Source: Anthoceros angustus
Lineage: Eukaryota; Streptophyta; Anthocerotopsida; Anthocerotales; Anthocerotaceae
Direction: 5' to 3'
Assembly: GCA_010909165.1 (NCBI GenBank)
Contig: VJWM01000283.1
Span: 62,001 to 126,000 of the forward strand
Length of the DNA stretch: 64,000 bases
The first letter of the stretch is position 1, and every line of letters begins with the position of its first letter. Shown in pieces: positions 45,320-64,000 of the stretch. Both the position numbers and the translations under genes were made by a program. The notes beneath the pieces are model-generated. The model searched no databases, had not been told where the DNA came from, and saw only the letters and a list, made by a program, of their open reading frames with translations.

Positions 45320-45835
45320 CATGGGCATCCGATATCATTGCCAAATTCGTCCTTGGGTCACGAAATATCGATACCGCTTCATATATAAAACATGGGGACA
45401 TGCCAACCGAACAAAAAGCGATTTTCAGTGCACCGGAAAAGACATAGCGAGTGCGAGCCATGATGGACGAAACACCAGACACCATCATTCACCCATGGGC
45501 ATCCGATCACAGTTGCCAAAGTAGTCCTTGGGTCACGAAATAGTGTACAAATCTGCCCGGCTATATATGCGAAGCATGGGGACATGCCAACTTCGAACAA
45601 GAAGGTGACGGGTGTGCGCCCGGAAAAGACAGCATGGCTAGGGTGCAAGCCATTACGGCCGAAACACCAGACAACATCATTCACCCATGGGCATCCGATC
45701 ACAGTTGCCAAATTCGTCCTTGGGTCACGAAATAGTGTACAAATCTGCCCGGCTATATATGCGAAGCATGGGGACATGCCAACTTCGAACAAGAAGGTGA
45801 CTGGAAAGACAAGATGGGTAGGGTGCAAGCCATGA
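45320..45835 (+). repeat. Tandem repeat, units of about 173-193 bp
   Basis: Three units begin CATGGGCATCCGAT at about 45,320, 45,493 and 45,686. They share TTGGGTCACGAAAT, TATATATGCGAAGCATGGGGACATGCCAAC and AAGAAGGTGAC. Units 2 and 3 are nearly identical; unit 1 is older. Confidence 0.85.
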
Positions 45836-45837
45836 CG

Positions 45838-46320
45838 GTAAAGCGATGAACAACAAGCTTCATGAAGGACCAACTCAGCTTTGGTGCGACAACCAGTCGA
45901 CCATTGCTTTATCGAAAAATCCAGTTTTTCATGCTAGAAGTAAGCATATCGAGATTGCTCATCATTTTATAAGACAAGCCAGGCGTAAGAGGTAATAGTG
46001 GACTATGTTGCCACTTAAAATGTGGTGACCTTTTGACAAAGTCTTTGCCAAAGTTGGTACATGAGAAACATACTTTGGCTAGGCTAATTTATACTGCTGT
46101 GAGCAAAGGTGAAATTTCATTAGTTGATTTCCTCTTTCATCGGCTTGGTGATTGGATGAAGCCTTATTGTGTTATGTGATCGTCACACTTGCTGGAACTC
46201 TTTTTCTGCTTATATCATCAGTGGGAGTACACTTTCTATTATGAAGTCAATTTTCAAGATATTTTCAAGCTTATCAATTAACTCCTAATTGCAACTAAGT
46301 GGGAGTAATGGAATATAGCT
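45838..46320 (+). pseudogene. Second Copia element: RNase H end and polypurine tract
   Basis: Plus-strand frames give [31 protein letters not shown] and, after a shift, LLTKSLPKLVHEKHTLA. These are the last part of a Copia RNase H (the catalytic Asp of CDNQ is present). Purine tracts AGTGGGAGTACA (about 46,219) and TAAGTGGGAGTAATGG (about 46,297-46,312) follow, as expected before a 3' LTR. Everything upstream of RNase H is missing and replaced by the tandem repeat. It is not the same family as the 26-42 kb element. Confidence 0.8.
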
Positions 46321-46837
46321 TATTTTGGAATAGATATGTGTTAAAACATAATGGTGATTTCAGTTACAGTTAAATTAGGTTTAGTTTTATTATTCGTTAA
46401 TTAATAACCGTCAATAACCGATTTTGTATAAGACCCTTTCTTTGTGTGTAATTTGTATCATCTTTCGATTCCAACTTGCTCTTGTCCCTCTTGCTTCCCT
46501 CTTGCACGATCTTCACACATGAGATCCTAGGCTACCAACTTCTTTAAGTATGAAATTACAAGGCACTCAAAAGGTAGGAATTATAGAATCCCTAGATCTA
46601 AAAGGGTGGCTAGAACCCATAACCAAAAAATTTAGAAAAATTGGTTTGGTTTGATGAAATTTGAACTAATGAAAATAATCAATAAAGTAGCTATGATTAA
46701 TACTTTACTTAGTGTGTTCTAAGCTAATTATTTCACTTAGCAATGGTATGATGGGCAACATGAGTTTCTTCATGATTAAAAAACTAGCGGATGCTGTCTA
46801 TGATGCAAATGATAATCTGCTATCAGTATCGAAATGC
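46321..46837 (+). mobile_element. Probable 3' LTR of the second Copia element
   Basis: AT-rich DNA directly after the polypurine tract, with a plausible TGTTAAAACA LTR start near 46,340. I could not find its end or a partner LTR. Confidence 0.4.
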
Positions 46838-47010
46838 ATTTTCATCAACTAGAATGAATATGAGGTTACTAACTTAACTTCCTAAGTTGATTAGAGAAGA
46901 AAACTAGGAACAAAGCCATTATGCATTTTCATCAACTAGAATGAATATGAGGTTGCTAGCTTAACTTCCTAAGTTGATTAGAGAAGAAAACTAGGAACAA
47001 AGCCATTAGA
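46838..47010. repeat. 84-bp tandem duplication
   Basis: GCATTTTCATCAACTAGAAT to AACAAAGCCATTA occurs at about 46,838-46,921 and again at 46,922-47,007, with few changes. Confidence 0.85.
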
Positions 47011-47018
47011 ATATCATA

Positions 47019-47640
47019 TGGCTCTGATACCAAGTTAGAGATGCATTTGCGGAAGCGTCTTGCATCAAGCACATGCTTTATTAACAATGATTGAGTTTGG
47101 TTCACAGGTGGGCTTATAAAGGATGGTTACGAGGGGGTGTGTCCTTTCACTACCCTGCTAGTTAACTAACTATCAACTAGCTAAGTCTAGTTTGACTAAT
47201 CCACATTGGGTCTGGTCTAGTCGACCTTAACCAACGCGATTTGCACTACTTCTAACTCTGCTGCAAGTTGCTTCCCTTGTAAATAGTTGCTTTGGAATTG
47301 CTTTGATTTGGGTGCGTGGCGGTGCCTAAGGAACTCTCGGCTTGAGGGGCAGCTTTAGAGAAAGACTCTTTGGAGATTCTCGTCGTTTGGTGCAAACCCA
47401 TAGTCCAAGGAAGAACTTTCTGGCTTGTTGGCAGACCCCAGGCAGTTGTGGCGTAAGGGCGAGCTTGGGCCAGATTGCTTTGAAGTCGTGTTAGTTTAGG
47501 AGGCCGGATCGAGGCATGTTGAGTTGAGTTGCATGTTGAGGATGGAGTTGATGGCACCCTATTGGTGGTAGGGCATGCCCCCACGTGTGTAGGTGAAACC
47601 GACCTATTGGTTCATCTTATCTAGCTCTTCGCGCCCGTCC
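47019..47640 (-). mobile_element. Orphan LTR-element 5' end with tRNA-iMet primer site
   Basis: TGGCTCTGATACCA at 47,019-47,032 is the complement of TGGTATCAGAGCCA, the standard plant primer-binding site for initiator-Met tRNA. On the minus strand it is preceded by CTCTAACT at about 47,033-47,040, the usual type of LTR end. The 5' LTR therefore lies from about 47,033 upward, with an uncertain outer end near 47.6 kb. Only about 200 bp of internal DNA remain. Confidence 0.65.
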
Positions 47641-47935
47641 AGTGATTCATGCTTGTCCACCTATTAGCTCTTCGCTCTGACGCGAAGACATAGATTTGGT
47701 TAGACTTTTGTCCATTTCAATCCACGTTTTAGCTCTCTCCATCCATCTATTCGTCTTAGCTTTCTCTATCCATCTAAGTATTCTCATTCTTCTCGCTCTC
47801 TCCATCCACGTTTAGCTCTCTCCACTAATCACTTCTTCTCGCTCTCTCCATCGACGTTTTAACCTTGAGAGAGCGAAGGCGAGAGAGAGAAGAACGTGAA
47901 TAACTAGATTATTGATAGAGAGGGCGGGGTTTTAA
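47641..47935. repeat. CTCTCTCCATC short repeats
   Basis: Imperfect repeats of AGCTCTCTCCATCCACGTTT type on the plus strand, ending in a GAGAGAGAG stretch (about 47,873-47,900) that could pair with them. They lie between the orphan LTR and the UBP 3' end. Confidence 0.6.
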
Positions 47936-48287
47936 TATTTTCTTTTGTTCCAAAACTGTTAAAAAACCTAAAAGTATACAGAAATGAGTTTGTATTGTTA
48001 ATACGATCCCCAATATGAGAAATGCATATATTCCTTGTTCGAGGTCTCGAGTCTCATTAACTCGCAAGATATTCCACTCAGAAACCGATAATCCCCAACA
48101 AATCTCCGAAAACTAGCTGTGACAGGAAGAGAACAGCTGTGTACACAAAGCGGCCAAAGATAACAGTGCTTCACGTTTTGCAGCTTACATGCTGAGAGCT
48201 CTTGGAGCAGGCATTCAACTTTTATCACTAGCGTTGCCAAGAGTCACCTGTTAAAGGCAGCCAACTGTAACGAATGCCTTACAAGCC

Positions 48288-55430
<7,143 letters not shown>

Positions 55431-55955
55431 CGGAAACCACAGAGAAAGCTGGCGCAGCAGCGCTACAACACCGCTAGATCTTCCCGGGCACTAACCAGCC
55501 CTCAATGCCCGACCATCTCCAGCGAGCAGAGGATGTTCTGCGTGCTACTCAAGATTGACATCTACTGCACCTGAGCCACAAAGCCGCCAGCTCAACAAGC
55601 TTCAGACATGTAAAGGCACCGCCCTCAGCTGAGCGTCCACGCTGGAGAAAACAATACCACCGAGAGTTGAGCGGTTGAAACGTAGGCGAGCCAAGTCTCG
55701 GACTCGATGCACCCACGGGCCCAATCACAATAACAGTCGAGGATGTGTACGTAATATATATAATAATATACGTAATGCGCGAGGAATAAGTCGTGGTATG
55801 TATGCAAGTTTTGCCGAAACTTGTTTTATATTACAATATATATACATGGGGGTTCTTAAATAATAAACCGAAGTTACTGATCCCAGTCTACATCGAGACC
55901 TATGAAACTTTTGTGGTCTCGCTCAAGGAAACAAGCGCTTTATGGTCGGCCGGTG
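55431..55955. other. UBP upstream region (5' UTR and promoter expected)
   Basis: About 0.5 kb between the UBP start codon and the GGC repeat. It contains no other gene. I could not define the transcription start. An AT-rich block with TATATATAATAATATACG lies at about 55,748-55,768, and another, TACAATATATATACATGG, at about 55,832-55,849; these could serve as a core promoter if there is a long 5' leader. Confidence 0.35.
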
Positions 55956-56345
55956 CCGCATAGGTGCTGCCGGCCATGGCGGCTGCGGCTGGCAATGGCG
56001 GCGGTGGCGGGAGGCCGCTGCAATGGCGCGGCGGCGGGAGGCGGCTGCCGGGCAATGGCGGCCGGTGGCGGGGAGGCCGCCTACTCGCGATGGCGGCGGT
56101 GGCGGAGGCGCCTACTGCGATGGCGGCGATGGCGGGCGCCTACTCGCGATGGCGGCTGGTGGCGAGCCGCCTACTCACAATGGCGGCGGTGGCGGGGTGG
56201 CACTACTCACGATGACGGCCGGTGGAAGCGGGCGCTACGGGCGATGGCGACTCCATGGCGGGCAATCGCTACAAGCGATGGCGGTAGCGTGTGGCGGCCG
56301 GCTACGATGATGGGTCGTCGAGAGGGCGGGAGCTTGTGATGGCGG
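55956..56345. repeat. GGCGAT/GGCGGT minisatellite
   Basis: Degenerate repeats of GATGGCGGCGGTGGCGGG type run for about 390 bp. They keep all plus frames open (Ala/Gly/Arg-rich), so those frames are composition artefacts. Confidence 0.8.
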
Positions 56346-56654
56346 GCCATCTATGGCCAAGCTCGGTGTCATGATCGGGCCTTGTCGCGACCACTCGTAG
56401 GAGAGGTAACACTATGCAGGTGATCTGTGCATTGTGTCTCCTTGCGGGTGCTATGCTATGGCTTGCAATCGGCTCCTCCCGGCCTCCTAGGGTGTCTTCC
56501 CTGCCACTCCAACTTGTGGTGCTTAGATGCCACTCACCCTAAGACACTTACTACCATGCCACTACCGGGCTCGTTGGTTGGCAGCTTATTCCACTATCCC
56601 ACAAGCCTTCTTTCACTCTAATCCGCAGTTCTGGTCCATGTAGGTCCTACTCGA
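56346..56654. other. No recognised gene
   Basis: No motif seen. It may be part of the Copia integrase that should precede the linker, but I cannot support that from the reading frames. Confidence 0.3.
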
Positions 56655-56985
56655 GTGGGGGAAATTAATCGAGCCATAGTTGACCTCCCCGGGCACCTGC
56701 CCATGGATCAAGGTGATATGGAGTTTGATGGACCTCTTGCTCCGGTTGAGGTGCCACCTACTCCTCCATCCCTTCCTAGACCTCCTCCTCTGGTTGAGGA
56801 GCGACGCTATCCTATGCGTCAACGTAACCCTAGGCACCTATGGAATGAGAAGCCCTTTGACATTGAATTTAACCAAGCGAGCTTTTCATCCCTTGAACAT
56901 TCAGATTCTCTTTTTGCTTTAACTATTGCTGCTGCAGAGGGAGATCTGCTTACGCTCCAAGAGGCCTATTCTTGGCCCGAGGTAC
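56655..56985 (+). pseudogene. Third Copia element: integrase-RT linker
   Basis: A plus-strand frame rich in Pro with ERRYPMRQRNPRHLWNEKPF, FALTIAAAEGDLLTLQEA and SWPEV has the composition and end typical of the linker before Copia RT. The next expected segment (RT start) appears 4.5 kb away at 61,507, so the gene is split by an insertion near 56,985. Confidence 0.6.
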
Positions 56986-59900
56986 CGTGGCGCCGACTGA
57001 CGGCCAACGCGCCACATAATCGTGTCGTTGTAGTAAGGAGTCAGTTCCCAAGAGAATGATAGGCTCCGCTTGCCACGTTTCAATCGTTTCTCACCTCAAC
57101 ATCGTGTCCGTTTCACTCAAACACACGCTGCTCACCGCTTTCGACTAACTACCGCAACGTTCACCGAATGGCCCGGCAAACGTTTAAGGACTCGGTCCGT
57201 GATCATCTAGTACCTGCGTTCTTCTAGTCCGTTCTTCTCACCACCTCTACACTCATCGTTCTTGGGAAAGCAGGGTGGCTGTCAGGACCTCCTCGCCCGC
57301 CGCCTCCGTCCGGTTTACACGCCCTCCGAGTTCCTCCGGCTCATCGCTCGTCCGCCTAACGCCCTCCGCCTGACGCAAGGGTCTCCGATTGGTTGCCCCT
57401 GCACACACCACCACACGCTAAGGTCCGTCACCGGGACCTTGATCGATCTCTTGATTTGTCGTGCTTGCTCGATGACTCAGACTCACGCTTAGCAAGAAGA
57501 CGCAAAGGTTTGCAAGGAAGCCAGATCCGCACTCAAGAGAAAGATCTTGTACTAGGGTCGCTCGCCTCTTATACGCCCAAGGTCGGCTCTTTATTACACT
57601 CTATTCGAAACATGGCCTCAAAATACCTTGCTATCCGCCTACTATTTCCCTTATTCCGCATCTACGCCGGTACGTGGGGTGGTTGCTCTCGGTTCCGCCT
57701 TGGCGGCTGGGCGGCCAAGCCCTAGCCGACAGGGCGCACCTAATCGGATGATCCGGCGGGGCCCCTACCCCTTCCCGAGACTGCTGGGGCCGAGCCACCC
57801 GGCGGCACGACAACGGATCACCACCAAGTCCTCCTCCCCCTCCTCTCTTGCCTCGCTGGTGGGCCCTTGTTCAGCGGGCCCTCTAAGAGATGGCTCTGTC
57901 TGGGCAGGTGATTGGTGACTCCCTTCTGCCCCCTGAGTGTGGACCTCAAGGTCCAGTCCGGGTCCAGTCTTCTCTATGGAGTCCGAACCTCGAGGTCCGG
58001 CCTTCTCTCCGGAGTCCGGACCTCAAGTCCGATTTCATGGGTCCGGTCCTCGGTCGGTCTTCTCTCGAGTCCGGACTGTGAGTCCGATCATGGGTCCTTG
58101 ACAGGCCTGGGTGGACTACCCAAAGGTTCATCCTCACCCACCGGGCCCTCCCTTTGGTCCAGGTTTCCCGGACCCGCTCCTTCTGACCTCCTGTGGCCTC
58201 CTCCCTCCTTCCAAGGTGAAGTGGAGTGCTTACCTCAGGCGCAGTGGCATTCATTACATCCTGCTCCTCCAGCTGATCTCCCTCCTCAGCTGGTGCTGCC
58301 GCCATGACAGCGCTCCCAACGCCCGTCGTCTTGTCTCGGGGCCTTCCTCCTCGCCAGCCTTAACGTCCGGGTCCGCTCCATCTGTCGAGGGTAACGCAGG
58401 ACCTCTAGAGCCTTGAGGAGCTCCGCGTGGTAATAGGCAAAGTCTGAATCGACTTGTTGAATTGCCTCTTCCACATGAGCCCGGAGCACCCGGTACTCCC
58501 TCCTCCATAGGTGCTCCAGAGCTGGGCATGTTGTCCCATCAACTGCTCGCCGGGCCAAAGCCAGGCAACCGGCGGGACTCCTTGAGGCCGCGAAGGCCGC
58601 CGACACCTCCTGCGCCTGCGCTCGCCGACGTGCTCCTCCTCCCTCCGTCGTTGTAGCTCTACCGCAGCGGCCATGGAGCTCTCCTCCGCCCTCCACCCAC
58701 CGCTCTTCTCCCGAGCCCTCGCCTCCGTTCATCTTTGCCCAGTCCGCCATCTCCCTCTCCAGGCCCGGTATCTCGGCCCGGCTCCTGGCTTCCTCCAACT
58801 CCTTCTTCAACTCGGCGATGTCCAACTCCTTGGATCGCCGCCAACTCTCCTCCGTCTCAAGCAGGCTGATGCCCCTATCTCCCGCTCATGGTTTGCAATC
58901 ACTGGAGGGCTCCATGTCAGCAAGCTGTATCTTGAGCTGGCTCGGGGTTTCTCATGCGTCCTCCATTTCCCGGCTCCGCTTTCCAGGCTTGGGTGGAGAT
59001 CCTCCATCTCAGGCTTGGCCTCCTTTTCCTCCGCCTTGCCTTGCCTCGCGCGTGTGGTTTGCTCTACTTGAGATTGGCCGCGTGTGTGCCCGCCGTTTCC
59101 CTCCACCGGTTCTTGTCCCTCATTAGTGGTCTCGGCCACCGGCGGCTTGACCTCCGCGCACTTTTCACCCGAGCCTCTGTGCTTGGTGCTCGCTCGCCGA
59201 GCTGTCTCGACGAGGTCCCGGGCCCGCTCCGCTTGCCTCCGGGCCTCCTCCGACTCCTTCTGCGCTGCCTCCCTCCGTTTGCAGAGGTCTCTGTAAGGCC
59301 TCTCGTTGCTTCATGCACATGTGAAGGATCACACAGTCTGTTGTCGGGACAGCATCTCTCTCCGCCTTGCCTCACCTCCACCCTTGCGAGTGACTCCGCC
59401 TTCTTTCGACCCGCTTGGGCCGCCTCTACCTGCCCCTGGAGTTCCACCATCCTTCGCCTGGTGGCCTCCACTTCTTGGGTCTTCTCCGCTGTTCCGCAGA
59501 GACCCCAAAGCATACCGTCCATGACGGTAGCCAAAACCCGCCGTGTTTCTTCCACGGCCGCCGCTGGGGAGATACCCAGGAAGTCCGCTGTGGGAGCGGG
59601 CATCTCCCGGTCCGTCAAGGACCGCCATACTGCAGTCCGGAGGGAGTCCGAACTGGACTCTCCGGACCCAATCAGGACCCTCAGGTCCTGAGTGCTTCGG
59701 TCCGGAGCCTCTACTTCTTTGGCCCTCTTGGCCGCTAGCTCCTTCTCCGCCTTCTCCGCTTGGGGCTCGGAGGTGGTGAAGAGTCCGAGGGCCTCTTGCC
59801 TCTCCCGGTCGGGGCAGAGCGGGGTGAGCCGCTGCCTCCCTCCCACTGGCAAGGCCCTTTCCGCCCTCACGCCTCCTCCGCTTCCTCCCACTCCGTCGGT

Positions 59901-61501
59901 GGGCGGCGACACGATCTGGTAGGCGCGCACCTTGCCTTCCCCATCGAGTCCGGCGAGGCTCGCGGCCGGCTCCGCTGGCCGGAGTTGCACTGCCACTCCC
60001 ATCCGGCCGCCTCTTCCTGCTTTGCGGTGGGGAACCGAGGAGAGAAGCGAATGTCTTCCACACTGGTGGCGAGGGGGGTCCGTTCAGGCGTATGAGTCCG
60101 GAATCCCTCCCGGTTGTCTCCTCCTTAGGACCCACTTGCTGGGTCGAGGGCCTCGGCCTCCTGCGCTCTTCCTTCTCTCTCGCCTCGGTAGCTGACCCTT
60201 TCCGGTAGTGCCCTCCCCTCCTTGGGGTTCATGCCCCACACATGAATGAGGCAGGCGATATGGCCGAGGGGTGGCTTCGCTTCTCGCCCGGACCTCGGTT
60301 GATTTGGGCGAAGATTATCCCCGCCAAGGCTTTCCCATACGAGGTCGTGGAGGAACACCAGTTATCACCAAGGTGGTCCACCTTGGTGAGTATTCCGATT
60401 TATAATCTCGCCCCGCCCCTGCCTGGGAGGTCCGAGCATCGACCACCCGGAGGATCGGCTGTGTCCCACAGTCGCAAAGGCCGCCTGCTTCCACCTTCCC
60501 TTCACCTTAGGGCTCCGTTACTACTCCCTACTTCCTCCTTGGGCGGTTGTAGGCCGCCTCATGACCTCCACGGCCCACCTCAGGAGTCCTCACAGTTCTT
60601 GAACGGACCTCCTTGTTGGCTGCGCTAACATTTTCAGGCGTACTCCCGGACTAAGGTGATTGCAAAGGTCCGGCAGTACCGGTCTGTGCCATTCCTCCAC
60701 CAGCTCCTCCGCCTCCTTAAGGACCAAGAATGCGTAGCGCTTGGACGATGTTGCGCTCCACCAAGCGCCATGGCTCCCACACTCCGCCGCTTTCTTGGGT
60801 CCCATCACCACGCCTTTTGTTCATTGTTGGGACTTGAGGCTCAACAATCTCTCGCTCTCGCTGGCGTTAGTCGCTCCGCAAAGTCGATCCGGCGTGAGGG
60901 TGCTGGCCTTCGAAAGACAACGCCAGAGCCGAGTGTCTGAGCGAGAGAGTAAAACCGCAGCGAGGTTGCTTGGAAGAATGACCTCATACTGGTCCACTCG
61001 CCGTAGCAAGTCGCGGGCGCCTCTGTGCATCGCTGAGGCCTGCATGGCTTACTCCGCTATACGCCTGCTTACTCGCCTTTACGCTGCATTGCCTTTACTC
61101 CCGCATTGCCGAGCGTGAATACCGCATATAACGGCAGCGACAACCCTACTGCCCCCGGGTCCGGTGCTGCATGCCCGTCACCTCTCGCATCCCCACGTGG
61201 CTTGCCGTCTCTAAAACACGCTCCAACTTCTAAGTTACTTTACTTGGCGTATTTTATCGCCCCGCCCGGTGTGGTCCGGACTTTCGGTGTGCCCCCGATG
61301 ATCGGCAGGTGGTCCGGACTCGCGATCGGTAGTCTGATACGACTTGCGGTGTTCGAGTTCCTCCTAGCCGGAGTCCCAACTACTCCCGAGTGCTATGAGT
61401 ACTACTGGACTTATTTCTTCCTTTCCGCCTTATTTTCTGCTCCGCACCTACGAAAAAAACAAAACCTAACTCATTTCCTACCCCCGGGGAGAGTCTGCGG
61501 T
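56986..61501 (-). mobile_element. Insert splitting the third Copia; coiled-coil gag-like frames
   Basis: Minus-strand frames form a series from 61,045 down to about 57,950. An N-terminal part (60,590-60,811) has YAFLVLKEAEELVEEW. A segment near 60,250-60,360 has HDLVWESLGG, or in another frame a GKALAGIIFAQINRG-like helix. Long Glu/Ala/Arg-rich coiled-coil frames follow (59,064-60,002 and 58,286-58,825; for example ELKKELEEARSRAE, HLWRREYRVLRAHVEEAI). This resembles the gag-like protein of plant LTR elements, but I see no pol domain, no clear LTR pair and no target duplication. Short repeats of GTCCGGACCTC type occur at 57,950-58,090. Confidence 0.45.
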
Positions 61502-61587
61502 CCACAGCAGCTAAGTGGAAATTTGCTATTGATGATGAATACAACTCATTTATCAAGAATAACACTTGGACACTTGTGGTAGGGAGA
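61502..61587 (+). pseudogene. Third Copia element: start of reverse transcriptase
   Basis: AAKWKFAIDDEYNSFIKNNT and WTLV match the conserved beginning of Copia RT (a W-x3-M/I-DEEY-L-NNTW segment). The continuation into the catalytic RT is lost; after about 61,590 the frame no longer matches. Confidence 0.75.
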
Positions 61588-64000
61588 ATCCGGGGCACTC
61601 CCGAGGTCCTCCCACTATAGCGGCCACACTTATCCCACTGCCGCTCAGACGCTTGGGTTTCGGCCCCATGAGACTTGTGTGAAAATTCGAGGCCTTGTGG
61701 TCACCAATCGCCACCTCCGCACAACTCTCCCTCTCAACAAGCAAGGCGCCACTACTCTCCCCTCACAGCAGCACCACTTGCACCGAAAATCGCCAACCTT
61801 GACCCACAAACAGCTGCAGTCCCGCCTCAGCGAGGAGTCTCACGCCTGGGGACCCCCGGTTCACACCGCGATTTCGTCCCTACTTAAGACCAAACTTCGA
61901 CCTACAACGACACAACACACCAGGTGTCCCGCCTCAAGAAGAAGGAGCCTACCACGGCGCCTGGACCCCCGGTTCACACCGCGATTTCGTCCCTACTTAA
62001 GGCTACTCTTCTCCACCTGTGGGAGCACTTTTGCATTTGGGATTCGTCCCTTAGGCTCGCCTGTGGCCTTCCACTAACACCTACACCTCTAATCCTCTAC
62101 TCATCTTCTCATCTCCTCATCCTCTTCCTCCTAGTCTAACCTCGCTTCTGGCCACTTACCCTCACGGCACAACTCCCGCCTCCACCAGCAAGTTCTTCCT
62201 TGGGCGGTTGCTATGAGTTTGACACAGGCGAGAACCTCCGAGTCTTTCCCGTAGTCTACCCTCAAGCCGAGAGTTCTCCGGGCATTTGCCACACACCCAA
62301 AGCAAAGCAATTTCACAGAACCATTCACAAGGGGAGCAACTCGTTTAGGCACTTGCGTGAGCAAGTCCTCCACCAAGCACCCGACCACCGCGACTTCCTC
62401 TCTACGACGTGGTTGGCTCACACCGCACGAAATTCCTCTCAGAATGGCAAAGGACTCGATGAGCGTGGAAGCGCAAGACATGATACTTTATTTTGTGAAA
62501 TCCTCCTCCTCTTATAGGAGGCCTTCCACATACAACCTCCCTTGGGTGACCCCTACGCAGTCACCTTTTCCAATATTCTATTATTTCCTACAGATTTAAG
62601 GCTGGCATCTAAGTCTATCGATCCTAGGTAAATTCTATTCTAGCAACTTCACCTATGGCCACTCTTTAATGTTGCCAACCTACACCACCTATCCTTCCCA
62701 TTCCCCAAAGCTCATTTATGGTCATTGACAATTCTCAGGTCCTTATCTTGTCTGACGGGTTCCCTTAGTTGGTCTTCTCATCCCCTTTTGCTGCTGGTCT
62801 TCCCTTTTTGCTGGTCTTCCCGACCTCGACTCCCTATGACTTTTGGGCAATACCTTCCCGCCTTCGACCTTTGGGGCAAGTACCTTGCCTTCTTCCGCCT
62901 GGGCGGCGCCCGATTCCTCTTGCCATCCAGCAATCGCGCCTTCCGCACTTTCGAATGGCCCATCTTCTAGCCTCCCGGCGGCGCTCCTTCAAAGGGCACC
63001 TACCGCGTAGTCGCAGACTCGGTAGGTGACTACCATGGTAGTCGGTCCCTATCTCCTTCCCTCTTCCTCATCGGTGATGGTCCACAGGGTTGAGATCCTT
63101 TTTGCTCCTTTCCTGTTGTTTGATTTGTCCATACCTATTATGGAGCATGTTTTCAAAGGTTCCTCCCCATTTCTGACCGATGTTGTCACCTCGCTAATTC
63201 CTCCGGGCCTTCTTTGCGTGGTCTCCTCTCTCTGGCTGGCTCCTCCCTTATCCGTGGGGTGAGGGAATTTCTTACCCTTCTCGCCTTCACGGGCCATACT
63301 TCTTTGGTCTCCTCGGTGGCATTGCTCCTCAACCACCTTATCATCTATCTTAGGGGCATGTTGCGGATCCCCCGCCCTTCCATCCTCAATCCCTTCGTGG
63401 CTGGCTCCCCTCGGTCCTCCAGAGGTACCGCCTCACGCCGGGCAGACTACCACGAGGTGGCACCTACCACGGTAGTCCGGGGACTGGTAGGGTGGTCACC
63501 GTGGTAGGGGGTGACCCCCTACCTTGCTTCTGCGCCATCTCCTTCCTTTGGCGCCGAGGACTCATCCTCCTCTCCTTCACTTGTGGAACAAGTGACCTCC
63601 TTCTCTGCACTTATGTTGGTAGGTTGAGCTCCTCTTTGTGATTTTTCATTCTCCTAGGGAGACAACCTCCTCCTTAACATCTCCGGGGCCAAAGTACTTG
63701 CCTCCCCTACCATCGCCTCCCCTCAATAGCACTTGCATCCATTGCCTCCTGACCCACGCGTAGGCACGCCCCGCCGGTAGGCGCCTCCCCACGGAGAGGC
63801 TGCCTCCCACCGTGGTAGGCCTTCTTCCCTCCTGTTTCCTTATGGCACTATGGGCTCCTCTCTCGCCATTTCTTCTCCAAACTCCTCGGAGTCCATATCG
63901 CTTGTGACCTCATCAAAATCTAAGGCCCTGCTTACTGCAGAGGGCCTCCCTATCATCATCGTGTGGCCCAAGCATCCTCCTCTTCACAATTATTGTAGGC
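61588..64000. other. Unrecognised, pyrimidine-rich; short duplication and dyads
   Basis: A 36-bp segment (CCCCGGTTCACACCGCGATT and onwards) occurs at 61,852-61,887 and 61,965-62,001. At 63,028-63,043 GACTACCATGGTAGTC is a perfect 16-bp palindrome, and related CTACCACGGTAG / CACCGTGGTAGG motifs recur at about 63,465-63,510 and 63,810. The frames on both strands are biased by composition and show no family I can name. Confidence 0.4.

Noticed and set aside
55902-56339. Three overlapping Ala/Gly/Arg-rich plus-strand frames
   Set aside because: All three come from a GGC-type repeat; every frame stays open for the same reason.

Overview
The window is nuclear DNA of a green-lineage (streptophyte) eukaryote. 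One host gene looks intact: a 32-exon UBP12/UBP13-type (USP7-like) ubiquitin protease on the minus strand at 48.3-55.4 kb, with GT..AG introns of about 70-350 bp and a predicted product of 1113 residues. Its MATH domain differs noticeably from what I remember of seed-plant UBP12, so a charophyte alga or an early-diverging land plant is my best guess (inference). The rest is decayed and nested transposable elements, captured genes and tandem duplications.

Layout. 0-4.15 kb: unknown sequence, then the relic of a gene resembling a beta-class DNA amino-methyltransferase. 4.15-6.9 kb: 3' half of a Ty3/gypsy pol gene with polypurine tract and LTR start. 6.9-13.3 kb: unrecognised GC-rich and pyrimidine-rich DNA, including a 1.4-kb tandem duplication. 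13.4-17.4 kb (minus): CACTA-type TNP2 transposase relic. 19.7-21.5 kb (minus): DUF7869-type gene relic. 23.6-26.05 kb and 42.55-44.4 kb: a second amino-methyltransferase-like gene split by a Copia element. 26,052-42,544 (minus): that Copia element, bounded by TGATGA..TCATCA LTRs and the target duplication GCTAG. 34,588-40,736 (minus): a second LTR element inside the Copia gag, bounded by ACATG. 44.4-48 kb: Copia fragments, satellite-like repeats and an orphan LTR with a tRNA-iMet primer site. 48.3-55.4 kb: the UBP gene. 55.9-64 kb: GGC minisatellite, then a Copia gene split by a 4.5-kb insert with coiled-coil gag-like frames, then unrecognised DNA.

The most unusual content is the inner LTR element. 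On the minus strand it reads gag, CCHC knuckle, retropepsin (DTGA), then a C5-cytosine DNA methyltransferase related to DNMT3/DRM enzymes. No reverse transcriptase, RNase H or integrase is visible. A 5S-rRNA-like internal promoter lies between its LTR and gag. Retrotransposons carrying C5-methyltransferases have been reported from dinoflagellates and charophytes; a compact gag-pro-methyltransferase version is worth close attention. The same window holds two diverged copies of an amino-methyltransferase-like gene, so relics of two DNA-methylation enzyme classes sit within 64 kb, both in repeat contexts.

Almost all repeat-derived reading frames are broken by 1-5 base deletions, whereas the 3.3-kb UBP coding sequence has none. 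Either the repeats are old, or the assembly has errors concentrated in heavily methylated repeats.
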